This document shows, piece after piece, positions 1 through 8,233 of a stretch of 23,829 nt of DNA. The notes under the pieces are model-generated. The model made no database searches and was not told the DNA's origin. It worked only from the letters and a program-made list of their open reading frames with translations. Numbering within the stretch: position 1 is the first letter of the stretch; the number at the start of each line of letters is the position of its first letter. The DNA is from Penium margaritaceum (taxonomy: Eukaryota > Streptophyta > Zygnematophyceae > Desmidiales > Peniaceae). The position numbers were made by a program, and so were the translations under genes. The DNA is taken from contig SZWC01008538.1 of NCBI GenBank assembly GCA_023375785.1, forward strand, positions 57,106 through 80,934. Reading direction: 5' to 3'.

Positions 1-1441
1 CCTCCGTATCCTCCTCCTCCTCCTCCTCCTCCTCCTCCTCCGACTCTACCTCCTCTTTGGCAGGGGGTGCATCATCCGCCTCATCTCCTGAGTACCCCAT
101 GACGTCCACGTTCATCCGGCAGGAGGCCCTCATGCGACGTTCTGCATCTAGCTCGGCAACGCGTGCGGCAGCCATCTGCTCGGGGTTGGGGCCTCCATGT
201 TAGGGCATCCCCGCCAGACATGGCCTTGCTTGCCACAATGGGCACAAATGCGCCGTCTTTTGATCTTGGTGTACCTGTCCAAGCGCACGGTGGCTGGACG
301 TCCATGCCCCCGACTTGGGCCTGGTCGCTTCCACTTTGGCTCTGCCGGCTTCACCTGCCGCACCTTTGGCAATGGGAACGAGGCATTGTAGGTCTACTTG
401 TAGCTCAGGTTCAGGTAGCCAAAGTCGACGTACGCCATGGGGTTTAGTGCGTTCTTGAGCAGGACGCTACACGCATGCGGGCACGGCACCCCATACTCCT
501 GCCAGCACTCACACGAGCAGTCTTTCGTGGTGAGATTGACGTCACGTGGAGTGCCATTATGATGTACTGCTGTGCCGCTTTGCCATGGTCCGGTCTCGTC
601 CCCATCCAGGTCGAGTGAATACTCCCTGCTACGGTCACAATTGTTCTTCACCTTGAGGTAGAGCGCTGGCGCAACGCTACCCTGGGCGTTGTGTGCCATC
701 TTCTGCCACATGTGCCATATTCTCTGCACGAACACATGCAAATTGACCCAAAAAAAAAAACAGATACATCTTCCGGAGCTCCACCAGCTTGCCATTGAGC
801 GACTCCATTGCGTTGCTGGTGGTGTGCCCACCGCGAGGAACAGGGCAGAACAGCCTGCTCCAATGCTCCTTCAGGATGTCGGGCTCTCCATTCCCGTCCA
901 GCAGGTAATCTACTGCCCTTGGCACTGTGCGGTGCATCTTTGACAGGCAGGCATCCCAATCCGCCTGCGTCATTACGTGCGCCAGCTTCCAGAAGAGAGC
1001 GCCCAACCAGCCCTGGCACTGAGATTGCACGTTGCGCATAAGGTGCCACGTGCAGTACGTGTATGTCGCCATGGGTAGCATGGCCTCGACGGCGTTGGCC
1101 AATACCTTCTCGCGGTTTGAGATGACCGTTGTTCCTTCTTGTGCGGTGGTGGGATCCGCTACTGCCACCAACTCACAAAACCAGCTCTAGTTGCGCTCAT
1201 CTTCCCCAGACACCAAGGCATAGGCAGCGGGCATGGCGTTGTCATTTGCGTCAAAGAATTGCATGATGAGGAGGACCTGCTTGTGGCCGTTTTTCAGGTG
1301 TGTACCATCCATGACGAGGACCCGCCTGGTATACTCAAAACCTCTCCTGTAGGCACCGGGAACGAAGAAAACATGGTCGAAGGCGCCCGTGACACACTCT
1401 TTCTGGGCTTTTACAATGGCCAGTGGGTCAACCCTCAGCAC
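1..1441 (-). pseudogene. MULE transposase exon 2: DDE domain, SWIM finger, zinc knuckle
   Basis: The first catalytic Asp lies in VLVMDGTHLKNG (codon 1307-1309). The second site reads VISNREK: the family's Asp is Asn (AAC at 1115-1117). The C-W-H motif is present as YCTWHLMRN and the third acidic residue as SNAMESLNG (Glu codon 803-805). A TAG at 1187-1189 sits where MULEs have Trp (RN*SWFCEL). The homologous frame then changes in the 11-base A-run at 750-760. After that come the SWIM finger (CSCECWQEYGVPCPH), another TAG at 394-396, the CCHC knuckle CAHCGKQGHVWRGC (about 204-245) and, after a further frameshift near 185, an acidic tail reaching the window edge. The Asn change and three kinds of break make an active enzyme very unlikely. 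Confidence 0.85.
10..41. repeat. (CTC)n microsatellite
   Basis: About ten CTC/CCT triplets. On the minus strand they lie in the frame that continues from the MULE zinc knuckle and encode a run of glutamates, so this is probably the acidic C-terminal tail of the transposase rather than an independent satellite. Confidence 0.85.
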
Positions 1442-1539
1442 CTGCATGAAACAGCATATTCAACATGTTTAGTCCCTAAACTATGACATGGCTGAAGCGT
1501 TACAAAACGAGTAGTCAAAACCAAAGCGGGAAAATGTAC
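1442..1539 (-). other. Predicted 98-bp GT-AG intron of the MULE transposase
   Basis: Read on the minus strand, the donor is GAG|GTACAT and the acceptor is CATGCAG|GTGCTG. Splicing is phase 0 and joins ...GYVEE to VLRVDPLAIVKAQ, which restores the expected spacing between the MuDR N-terminal region and the DDE domain. The sequence inside also reads through as codons, so a retained-frame alternative exists, but the residues between 1442 and 1539 resemble no part of a transposase. Confidence 0.65.
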
Positions 1540-2348
1540 CTCCTCCACGTAACCCGGGAACATGCTCCACGAGTCCGAATTCTTGCCATAAATCTTCTCC
1601 AAACATGCTTTCATTGCACAATACAGGGTGGTGTAGGGGACCTTCGCGTTGGGCACCTCTGTTATGACCGCTTGTAGCGCCTTGGGCTTCACAAAGGGGT
1701 CATTTGTGATGGTGCTCTCAATCTACCAGGCAACCCACCCCATGGAGCGCACGGGGTTATCCCGGCCGAGTCCGGGGTCACAAAGGTGGCCATTGCGAAC
1801 AATGTGATCTTCACTGCTCCGGACTTCTTACTGTACGTAGCACTTACGATCCACAGACACTTTGCATACTGCTTGCAACACGCCACAAAGCAAGTGTAGT
1901 CGTTTTTTGACCACCTAAGCGGCATGCGATTGTGAACCGCATACTCTTCCACGGCGGCTTTGCAAGCGACCATGTTCTCGTATGTTGAGCCACCGGGGAA
2001 GTCCACCGCAGCCTTCCGCTTCTTCGGGATAGTACTTGGGGTGGGGTCCATGATGCGGGTGGAGGCAGCTTTCGCCATAGCTTTGGCTGCCTCTGCCTCA
2101 ACGTCAGACCCAACGGGCAGGCCCTTGGTCGAGTGCACATGCCCGCCTACACGGGACATCCTGAGGGGACCCTCAGCTTCAGGGCATGGGGCCCCATGGA
2201 CTGCAGGGGACGGTGCATTGTCGTTCTCGGTGGTGGGTGTCTGGCGCGTCAAGCACGGATCATCTGTCAAGTCATCGTCATTTTCTTCCGGTGGGAACCA
2301 GGATGATGTGAGAGCTCCGCCACCTCTCTTGTGCGTGGTCCCTGCCAT
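1540..2348 (-). pseudogene. MULE transposase exon 1: MuDR-type DNA-binding domain
   Basis: Starting at the ATG at 2348, the frame runs through a low-complexity acidic leader and a basic stretch (PKKRKA, a possible nuclear localisation signal). It then enters the MuDR N-terminal domain, seen as YENMVACKAAVEEYAV, a WSKNDYTCFVACC segment and a CLWIVSATY segment. Near 1805 the homologous frame shifts by one base: the continuing frame reads NGHLCDPGLGRDNPVRSMG, then WVAW, a TAG near 1725, and an IE...NDPFVKPKALQ segment typical of MULEs. The exon ends in ...FPGYVEE at a GT donor (1539). The start is the first ATG and could lie further upstream. The piece is inactive because of the frameshift and stop. 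Confidence 0.75.
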
Positions 2349-2989
2349 CAGGAGACATCATGGGCACCTTGTTCATGAAAAATGGCTCTATGCTACTGGG
2401 ATACCCACGGTTGTCTTGCATGCACCATCAACGAGGCCGCCATGGGCACGAGGAACATAATCGACGTTTCGATGCACCACAATGCACTCCAAGGCGAGAC
2501 CCACCCCCCCCCCAACCCGCAACTCTTGACGTGGACTAGAGTTTTTTTTCTAGCATTACGTATGAATGCATCCGTGGGGAGCACGTGGTAGCCGTGCATG
2601 ATGAGAGGTACACAGTGACTCTGGAAACCGGCAGAATGTGAAACCTGACAGGCTATCAAAGTCAGGTACGAATGCGCTGAAACACAGAGACACGTTTCAA
2701 GGGAACCAATGTGCAATTTATTAAACTTTGAGGATGCTTTGATCAACGGACTGAGATGACGCAATAAGCTTTATGATGTGCTGTGTGTTTGTACGAGCCA
2801 AAGAGTTGCATTGTCGTATGCAAGACCCCCGTGATGAAGGCATTGGAGACATAACGAACCACGTCAAATTGTTTCCATATTACGCGTACGACCGCCGACG
2901 ACAGCCGTTTCCCTCTGGTTGCTGAAATGTATGTCAAATGAGTTAAAACCATGAAACATATGTCAAGCGTGCCCATGACTGACATTAAC
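2349..2989. other. Non-coding flank upstream of the MULE transposase
   Basis: No recognisable gene. It contains a C-rich run near 2506-2516 and an A/T-rich stretch near 2715-2735. The open frames here have no familiar motif. If the MULE is otherwise complete, its 5' untranslated region and terminal repeat should lie here or further right, but I could not find the repeat. Confidence 0.5.
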
Positions 2990-3150
2990 CGGGGGCATAG
3001 ATGTCATATCATTTTCAAGTATGGACGCCGCTGTCATTTCAATTCCGACTATGGACACCGCATGCGTGTCGGTTTCGACTTTGGACACCGCCGTCAGTTC
3101 GCTTTCGACGATGGGCACCGCGGATCTATCGGCCGAAACAATGGACATAC
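2990..3150. repeat. 30-bp tandem repeat patch 1 (about 5 units)
   Basis: Units begin at 2990, 3020, 3050, 3080 and 3110, each 30 bp, with a partial one at 3140. A typical unit begins TATGGACACCGC and ends TTTCGAC. Because 30 is a multiple of three, both strands give ten-residue periodic peptides, for example YGHRMRVGFD / FGHRRQFAFD on plus and VSIVGIEMTA / VSKVETDTHA on minus. I cannot say whether either is translated. The units are clearly diverged, so the array is old. Confidence 0.85.
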
Positions 3151-3326
3151 AACAACTCCGTCCAACCCAGAAATGCTAAAACAAGTCATGTTCCCGCCAC
3201 ATACCATATAGCATTGATGCATGGCTTAATTTTTTCATTCACTGTGTCTCAGACGGATGCACCATTGTACTTTTTTCCATGTCAGGTCCAAAACACATGC
3301 TGTGATCAAGCATGAAGAAAGGTGTG

Positions 3327-3456
3327 CGGCTGGTTGATTTTGTTGTGGAGGCTTGGCGGATGGTTGCTTTTGTAACGCATGGTGGGGGGATGGTTGCTTT
3401 TCTTCCGATCTACGGGTGGATCGTTACTTTTCTTCCGAATGACGGACGGATGAGAG
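3327..3456. repeat. 30-bp tandem repeat patch 2 (about 4 units)
   Basis: Units begin near 3327, 3357, 3387 and 3417. Plus-strand peptide units read RMVAFVTHGG, GMVAFLPIYG and WIVTFLPNDG. The period is the same as in patch 1, and it shares the loose pattern [YD]-G-x4-F-x2-[DN], but nucleotide similarity to patch 1 is weak. It is either a highly diverged member of the same family or a separate array with the same period. Confidence 0.7.
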
Positions 3457-3720
3457 TCACACTTTGCATTTTATGGATATCTGAGCTATTTCACCCAAAG
3501 ATAAAACCCAAAACCCCAAGTGTGACTAGGGGATTTTTTGGATATTGGAGGGAGGGGGGGTTGCAAGATGTGGCACACTCTATGATAGAAGAAAGGGGAT
3601 CTACTGGGTCCCGCTACCACTGGGACCGGCAGGTGCCCGGGCAAGTGTTAAATTATAACCCAAACCCCCTGGTTCAACTAGGGAGTTTCTCAGATTTCGT
3701 GCCTTCACCCTTGCAAACGT

Positions 3721-3760
3721 GCAAGTTTTGGAGTTTGCACTTGAGAACTCCAAAACTTGC
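3721..3760. repeat. Perfect 15-bp inverted repeat with 10-nt loop
   Basis: GCAAGTTTTGGAGTT (3721-3735) is followed, after the loop TGCACTTGAG, by its exact reverse complement (3746-3760). A second, smaller pair, CTCGAAGT / ACTTCGAG, lies at 3815-3822 and 3835-3842. No gene adjoins them. They may be internal parts of a small foldback element whose ends I could not define. Confidence 0.8.
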
Positions 3761-3880
3761 AACATGGTGACTTCTGACATTGGTAAGGCCGGTGTCTTAA
3801 GTCGTGACTTCACCCTCGAAGTCGGCAATGTCCAACTTCGAGAGAGAAGTTGAGTTCCATTTTTGCTCGCACATTTACAA

Positions 3881-3957
3881 ACATGGGCACTGCTGTGATG
3901 TCGGTTCTGATTATGGACAGCGCAGATCTATCAAGCGAAACGATGGGTACCATTGTG
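3881..3957. repeat. 30-bp tandem repeat patch 3 (2.5 units)
   Basis: Units begin at 3881, 3911 and 3941. The middle part (GCGCAGATCTATC followed by GCGAAACGATGGG) closely matches the last unit of patch 1 (GCGGATCTATC, CGAAACAATGG). Patches 1 and 3 are therefore the same repeat in the same orientation, about 0.8 kb apart. Confidence 0.8.
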
Positions 3958-4145
3958 TTTTGAACCTTCTTTATAAAGTTTTAGCGCATTCAAGAAGCTG
4001 ACCAAACAAGATCCAAACATTGATACAGTTTGCGGCACTGCTATCAATCAGGAGGTCAAAGTTCTTAGAAACTTCTGGAACGAAATACCAGAGGTCGGGG
4101 CAGCTGGCCAAAAGTCCCTCGGCTGGACGGCGTAAAAATCCCTAT

Positions 4146-4353
4146 GTCAACGCACGATGGGCCATGAATGTAATGACACAAATGCCCACTCATTTTCATG
4201 TCCCTGATGTACACAAGTGCCTAAACCCCACGAGTGGGCCATGAATGCGATCACAGAATTGTCCATTCACTGTTACGTCCCTGACGTACAAAAGTCCCTA
4301 AAGTCCACGAGTGGGGTTTCTGTCATTACATTCATGGCCCACCGTGCGTCAAC
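4146..4353. repeat. Foldback: 33-bp inverted arms around two 77-bp tandem units
   Basis: The arm at 4146-4178 and the arm at 4321-4353 are reverse complements with three mismatches (core GGGCCATGAATGTAATGACA). Between and over them lie two direct 77-bp units, 4159-4235 and 4236-4312. Weaker complementarity continues outward, with CTCG...ACGGCGTA near 4118-4134 matching its complement near 4378-4393. No convincing target duplication is visible. The right part overlaps the likely start of the element C LTR, so this may be a MITE-like foldback, or a rearranged LTR end. Confidence 0.6.
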
Positions 4354-4834
4354 TTCATGGCCCACCGTGCGTTGACTACGCCGTTTGGTCGAGGGCATTA
4401 CTTTCAACTGCACCTACCTCTCATGCCTTGTTCTCGAAGCTTCGGACAACTTTGACCACCTTCTAGAGTGGTGGTCAGAAGTGTCGTGAAATCAATCGAT
4501 GTTTCGGTATTGTTTGGTCGATTTCCCGATGGTGCCAAAATTTTATAGAGAAGCGCCTCGATACTCTTGATGCCCTCCAACTTCTTGGCGGAGCTTCTCA
4601 AAGTAGCCACTCAAGGCGCGACCTCACACGCATTGCTCTGCTTGAGCACTGAGGACTTGAAACATGCCTCATTCTCACTTTTTGCATTGTATACATGTGA
4701 TAGACTCACTCGTCACTTTTCATCAAAGAACACCTAGTTCTTAATACAAACTATCCATTCATCCTAAACTCTCCAATTGTGTTTTGTCCCGTACCTCATC
4801 CCTGTAAACCACCTTCTTTCCCCTCAAAGGAACA
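4271..4834 (+). repeat. 5' LTR of element C (about 564 bp)
   Basis: It ends in GGAACA immediately before a primer binding site. Its start, TGTTACGTCCCTGACG followed by AAGTCCCTAAA and CCACGAG, lines up with the element A LTR start (TGTTATGCCGATGGGC, AAGGCCCTAAA, CCACGAG). The length is close to A's 538 and 547 bp. A GCCTCATT-TTC block near 4667 also corresponds to A. The end is firm. The start is less certain because a 77-bp tandem unit just upstream carries a similar sequence. Confidence 0.65.
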
Positions 4835-4836
4835 CT

Positions 4837-4848
4837 TGGTATTAGAGG
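4837..4848 (+). promoter_or_regulatory. Primer binding site of element C (tRNA-iMet type)
   Basis: TGGTATTAGAGG lies two bases after the LTR. It differs by one or two bases from the common plant primer site TGGTATCAGAGC, which pairs with the 3' end of initiator tRNA-Met. Confidence 0.75.
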
Positions 4849-4951
4849 ACAGGGGCGCTGGAGGGGCAACCGATGCATTAATCATCTGGTGACAATCTCG
4901 CACAAGTCTTCATCTCATCTCCACCCTTTAGGAGTTTGTAGTCTTTGTGAC

Positions 4952-5006
4952 AGTCAAGAGTGCTTGTTGCGCTCACCGATGGTGAGCGCAACAAGCACTC
5001 TTGACT
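4952..5006. repeat. Perfect 26-bp palindrome with GAT spacer in the element C leader
   Basis: The arm 4952-4977 (AGTCAAGAGTGCTTGTTGCG and six more bases) is the exact reverse complement of 4981-5006, separated by three bases. It lies between the primer binding site and gag. Complementarity resumes on the outer side of the arms after a roughly 12-nt insertion on the left. Element A has no such palindrome at the equivalent place. Confidence 0.95.
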
Positions 5007-5015
5007 ACAAGCAAC

Positions 5016-5031
5016 GGTAACCGGCAAAGAC
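5016..5031 (+). promoter_or_regulatory. Conserved 16-nt leader block before gag (element C copy)
   Basis: GGTAACCGGCAAAGAC is identical in element A at 8211-8226 and sits 5-8 nt before the gag start in both. The flanking leader has diverged strongly, so this block looks constrained. A role in RNA packaging or translation start is inference only. Confidence 0.5.
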
Positions 5032-5038
5032 TTCGATG

Positions 5039-5753
5039 ATGGTGAATTTGTAGCATGCAAAAAATGATGATCTTTGGGTGAACTAGAAGGTAGAGGCAAT
5101 TTTTGTAGCAAATGGTGCAACACGAAAAAAGCCAATGGCCAACCGGGTGACAGACCCCTCCCGCTTGGCAAACCCTCCGCCCCCTTTGCAACCCGTCCAG
5201 ATGACACATGGCAGAATGGGAGGCACCAGCCGACAAGCGCGAATAGACGAATACATGTTCCAGAAGTAATCAAGACTCAAGAACCTCAACACCTATCTGC
5301 TCAAACAACTCAACGCACCAATAGAGGAGCTTCAAAACTTTTGTTCACGCAAAGCAATGCTCACCGAGAGAATTTTGCAGCTCTCCAGTGAATCACAGAT
5401 TTGACCAGCACTTCCTGAGTCGTTTGATCCCACAAATTCCAAAGGACCTACGGTCAAGATGTGGCTGACAAGTTTGGAGGCGTAACTCATTGCTGTCGGG
5501 GTCAACCAAGACAAAAAGAAAAATGACCTTGTGGTGTCGCTTTTGCGTGACACGGCTTGTTGGTTTTTCGATGTAAAGGCCATCCAACGGTAACAAGAGA
5601 CCGACGGATCTGGATCAACGGCTCACGCGACCGCTCTCACAATCGTCGAATGCATGCGTACAATATTCTTAGTAAATCATTCTAACATGGCACGACTCCC
5701 TCACCAAAAACATGGAACGACTTCACGCGTTTTGCACTCGCTCGCACGGTACA
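5039..5753 (+). pseudogene. Element C gag, first part (interrupted by element B)
   Basis: The ATG position matches the gag start of element A but runs into a stop within five codons. Recognisable capsid sequence begins at about 5400: LPESFDPTNSKGPTVKMWLT, then a TAA, then VGVNQDKKKNDLVVSLLRDT, matching element A's LPEPFDPANSKGPTV...VSLLRGT. The segment ends at 5753, where element B is inserted. The same gag resumes at 18175. Several stops and frame changes make it non-functional. Confidence 0.75.
5750..5753. other. Target site duplication of element B, left copy (TACA)
   Basis: TACA lies directly before the TG of the left LTR, and TACA follows the right LTR at 18175-18178. Four bases is within the range for Ty3 elements, though five is usual. 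Confidence 0.6.
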
Positions 5754-6679
5754 TGTGAAATGAGGGGTGTCCAACGTGACATTCACACACCAAGCCCTTG
5801 GGATAAACCTCCCAATCCTCGACCCCTTAGTGTGTCTGAAAAACCCTTGAGATGTCACACGATCCTCTCCTAATAGCAACACCACTGTTAGTGACCAAGG
5901 TTCCCACCGTGTGACTCTCCCGACAACGTTTGCACCAAGGTGCGGTGCGAAAGACTTGTAGGATCGAATGGGCGTGTGCAAGGCAATACTTGGAATGTAA
6001 GGAGATTTGGGCAAGGAATGAATCCTTTAGACTTGGTAGATCAGTAGAAGGCAATGTACAAAGTCTCTGAGGAAGATTGGCATGCCCAGAACAACCCTCA
6101 TGCTTCCTTTTGTAGTTGCCCCTATGAGTCAGCCGAGAGTCCCTCGGCACTTCAAAGCCTTCTGTTGAGGTGCAATCATGCAAATAATGCATGCATCATG
6201 TAGTAAGCATTGCAAGCTTTCCAATGCACCAAAGAATGCCTCAATCCATGGAGAAACAACTAAGTTATGGCCATTTGAGTGCTCCACGCGTACTGCTACT
6301 CATAGCACTGCCAACGGGGGTCACAGCTGTACGAAGCGCTCTTGCTAGCGGATGCAGCTCTAGCCACCATTTCAAAGCGCCCATGGATCCCAATGAACAT
6401 TGTCTCATTGGCTAAGTGACCATCCTAGGGTGCTTTGGCTGTAGTGGGAGAGAAAGTCGCTTTGCCGTGCTCGGGGTCGAACCGGTACGTCTTCTGTTTT
6501 CTAGAGGTATGCCTCCCATGTTTGCACTGCCGTATCTTTCTTGTCAATGCACTGCATGACCCGGTTTTTGGGAAAATTTTGCACAGTTTTTCACATAAAT
6601 CACAATTGAGGAATAAAAAAATGCATCTGACATCATCATGATGACATAATCATCGCCTCGACCGGCGGCTCCCATAACA
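5754..6679 (-). repeat. Element B 3' LTR (left copy, 926 bp)
   Basis: It begins TGTGAAATGAGG and ends CCCATAACA on the plus strand. It matches 17253-18174 throughout, for example CCAAGCCCTTGGGATAAACC, TGCTCGGGGTCGAACCGGTA and the CCTCGACCGGC..CTCCCATAAC end. The polypurine tract adjoins its inner edge, which makes it the 3' LTR of this minus-strand element. Confidence 0.9.
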
Positions 6680-6695
6680 TCATCCCCCCTTTGAG
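6680..6695 (-). promoter_or_regulatory. Polypurine tract of element B
   Basis: On the minus strand, CCTCAAAGGGGGGATGA directly precedes the LTR start TGTTATGGG. This is the expected position for plus-strand DNA priming. Confidence 0.75.
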
Positions 6696-6759
6696 GACGT
6701 ACCATCCCTGTGCGCTCCCGGTACGCTCCGAGGACCGTATTTATCTCCTGTCCCTGTGG

Positions 6760-7509
6760 AATTCAGATTCAGAGATCAAGCAGCTGTGCTCAGGCCCATA
6801 GCTAAGCCATTACACCAAGTACTGTCACCCATTACCACGCCGATGGTGCCCGATAATCTTTTCCACCACGTACTCCTCCTCACCCTCCACCAAGACGGGT
6901 GGAGGAGGAGCCTGTCACCGCGCACCAGCTATGCATCCGGCTCCTTGTAGGCCTTGAGGAGAGAAGCTTGGAACATGGGATGGATCATGTATTGGTCCGG
7001 AAGCTCCAATTTGTAGCTCACTGCGGACCGCTTCTCCTTGACCGGAACAGGGTCCACCCACCGAGGCTTGAGCTTGTCGCTGTCCACCCCTGCCAACTGC
7101 AGGTTCCGCAAGCTCAGCATCACCCTGTATCCCACCCAGAACTCCTTGGCCATCCGGTGCTTGTCTACTTGGCACTTCATTTGCTACTGCGCCTTGTGAA
7201 GCGCATCTCATACGCCCCACCATAACTCCGTCAAGGCAAAAGAAAACTGATGCACAACAAGTAGGCACGATCCCGTTGCCATGTCTGAGGGGCAAACATG
7301 TTGCACCCCATACACTACCTCAGAGGGTGAGCACCTCATTGAGGTATGCACTGCTGAGTTGTAGACAAACTGAGCCACCAGGAGCTTGCATTCCCATCCC
7401 TCGTCATCCGGCACTAAGTTCCCCCGCAATAGCTTCTCCATGGTCTGGATGGTGCGTTCCGTTTCGCCATCCGTTTGGGGATGGTAGGCCGATGAAAGAG
7501 CCACATGAG
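6760..7509 (-). pseudogene. Element B integrase C-terminal half and chromodomain
   Basis: From 7509 downward the frame reads THVALSSAYHPQTDGETERT, which contains the third catalytic acidic residue of the DDE core (Glu in TERT). It continues through AQFVYNSAVHTS and SPSEVVYG to a stop near 7208. The C-terminal domain follows in 6929-7180 (RNLQLAGVD, KPRWVDP, PMFQASLLKAYKE). A chromodomain fragment lies at about 6765-6890, with EEEYVVEKIIGHHRRGNG, a TGA, QYLV, a TAA, WLSYGPEHS. A chromodomain marks this as a chromovirus; in this clade it is thought to steer integration to modified histones. The N-terminal half of the integrase lies beyond element A at 13166-13903. Confidence 0.85.
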
Positions 7510-7514
7510 TGCCC
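7510..7514. other. Target site duplication of element A, left copy (TGCCC)
   Basis: TGCCC precedes the left LTR and is repeated exactly after the right LTR at 13161-13165. One copy removed, the host integrase frame of element B closes without a shift. Confidence 0.95.
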
Positions 7515-8052
7515 TGTTATGCCGATAGGCATACACAAGGCCCTAAACCCACATCAACCTATTTTTTGCTTCGTCGCTCCTGGCCTAGTTCGCGACTTAG
7601 TCGCGACAGTGTTTTTCCGCGCTCGAGGGTAATTCTCCTGAATACTCTCGCGCGATGACGACTACTTTCCGGTCATTTCCCAAACTCAGTAGAACCTACT
7701 CACGGAGTCACTCGACACTTTGAGTCTACGGGCAACGATATCTTGAGCGAATTTGAAGGATCTCGCAAACCTCGGATTAAACCTCAAAGCCCCCAATCGA
7801 ACCAACGAAGGACTTCTAGAGGCAGCAAATAAGGACACGAAGTCGTGTCATGCGAACCGCCGAATAACCGAACGACTCGACCGGGCCTCATTTTCTTGCT
7901 CTCACCATTTTTACATACACTGTCGAGTTTCGACACTTGTGACAAAGAAGTATACTTTCCACTTCTCAAAAACATCCAACTGACCCCAATCTTGTGAAAA
8001 GTGGCAAACTCCGTTTCCAACTGTGAACTGCTTCACTTCCACCAGCGTAACA
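7515..8052 (+). repeat. Element A 5' LTR (538 bp)
   Basis: It begins TGTTATGCCG and ends CCAGCGTAACA, giving inverted TGTTA/TAACA termini. It matches 12614-13160 along its whole length. It contains a small hairpin, TCGCGAC-TTA-GTCGCGA (7590-7606), that is kept with one change in the 3' LTR. Confidence 0.95.
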
Positions 8053-8054
8053 CT

Positions 8055-8066
8055 TGGTATCAAAGT
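8055..8066 (+). promoter_or_regulatory. Primer binding site of element A (tRNA-iMet type)
   Basis: TGGTATCAAAGT lies two bases after the LTR. It matches the usual TGGTATCAGAGC except at two positions. Confidence 0.85.
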
Positions 8067-8210
8067 GCATCGACCCAGGCGGAGCACAGGATTAAATTCC
8101 ACATTGACTCAAGACCCGCACATGCCTTCCAGTGCATCTCCACCAACGAGAAGTTGCAGACCTTGTGATGAAGTCGGCGCACGGAGCGAGCACACCTGAC
8201 GACAAGCAGT

Positions 8211-8226
8211 GGTAACCGGCAAAGAC
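8211..8226 (+). promoter_or_regulatory. Conserved 16-nt leader block before gag (element A copy)
   Basis: Identical to 5016-5031 in element C, and 7 nt before the gag ATG at 8234. Its function is unknown. Confidence 0.5.
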
Positions 8227-8233
8227 ACCGGCG

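Larger units (their letters stand above)
1..2348 (-). mobile_element. Decayed MULE (Mutator-like) DNA transposon, 3' part beyond the window
   Basis: The minus strand carries, in order, a MuDR-type N-terminal DNA-binding region, an RNase H-fold DDE transposase, a SWIM zinc finger, a CCHC zinc knuckle and an acidic tail. That is the usual domain order of plant MULE transposases. The reading frame is broken by frameshifts near 1805, in the A-run at 750-760 and near 185, and by stops near 1725, at 1187-1189 and at 394-396. The element runs off the left edge. I could not identify terminal inverted repeats: the left end is outside the window and no convincing partner is visible to the right. Assignment to MULE is secure; its outer limits are not. 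Confidence 0.85.

Noticed and set aside
537..549. TGACGTCACGTGG as a combined bZIP/G-box promoter site
   Set aside because: It lies within the SWIM-finger coding trace of the MULE, so a promoter role is not supported.
750..760. Run of 11 A as a poly(A) tail of a retroposed sequence
   Set aside because: It lies inside the MULE coding trace, with transposase sequence on both sides; it marks a slippage frameshift.
1960..2460. Plus-strand open frame of 166 codons as a gene
   Set aside because: It is antisense to the MULE N-terminal domain and has no familiar motif.
2500..2520. C-rich run as a polypurine tract of another minus-strand retroelement
   Set aside because: No LTR-like terminus (TG...CA) adjoins it and no second LTR copy is present.
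2990..3150. Tandem 30-bp units as a CRISPR array
   Set aside because: The units abut without spacers, are strongly diverged, and the context is eukaryotic.
3312..3770. Plus-strand open frame of 152 codons as a gene
   Set aside because: Much of it is the 30-bp repeat patch, whose period keeps frames open; the rest has no recognisable motif.
4952..5006. Palindrome as a bacterial-type terminator
   Set aside because: There is no following T-run, and it lies in a eukaryotic retroelement leader.
6467..6490. tRNA B-box-like GGGTCGAACC in the element B LTR (also near 17968)
   Set aside because: No acceptor stem, anticodon arm or A box surrounds it, and it recurs simply because the two LTRs are copies.
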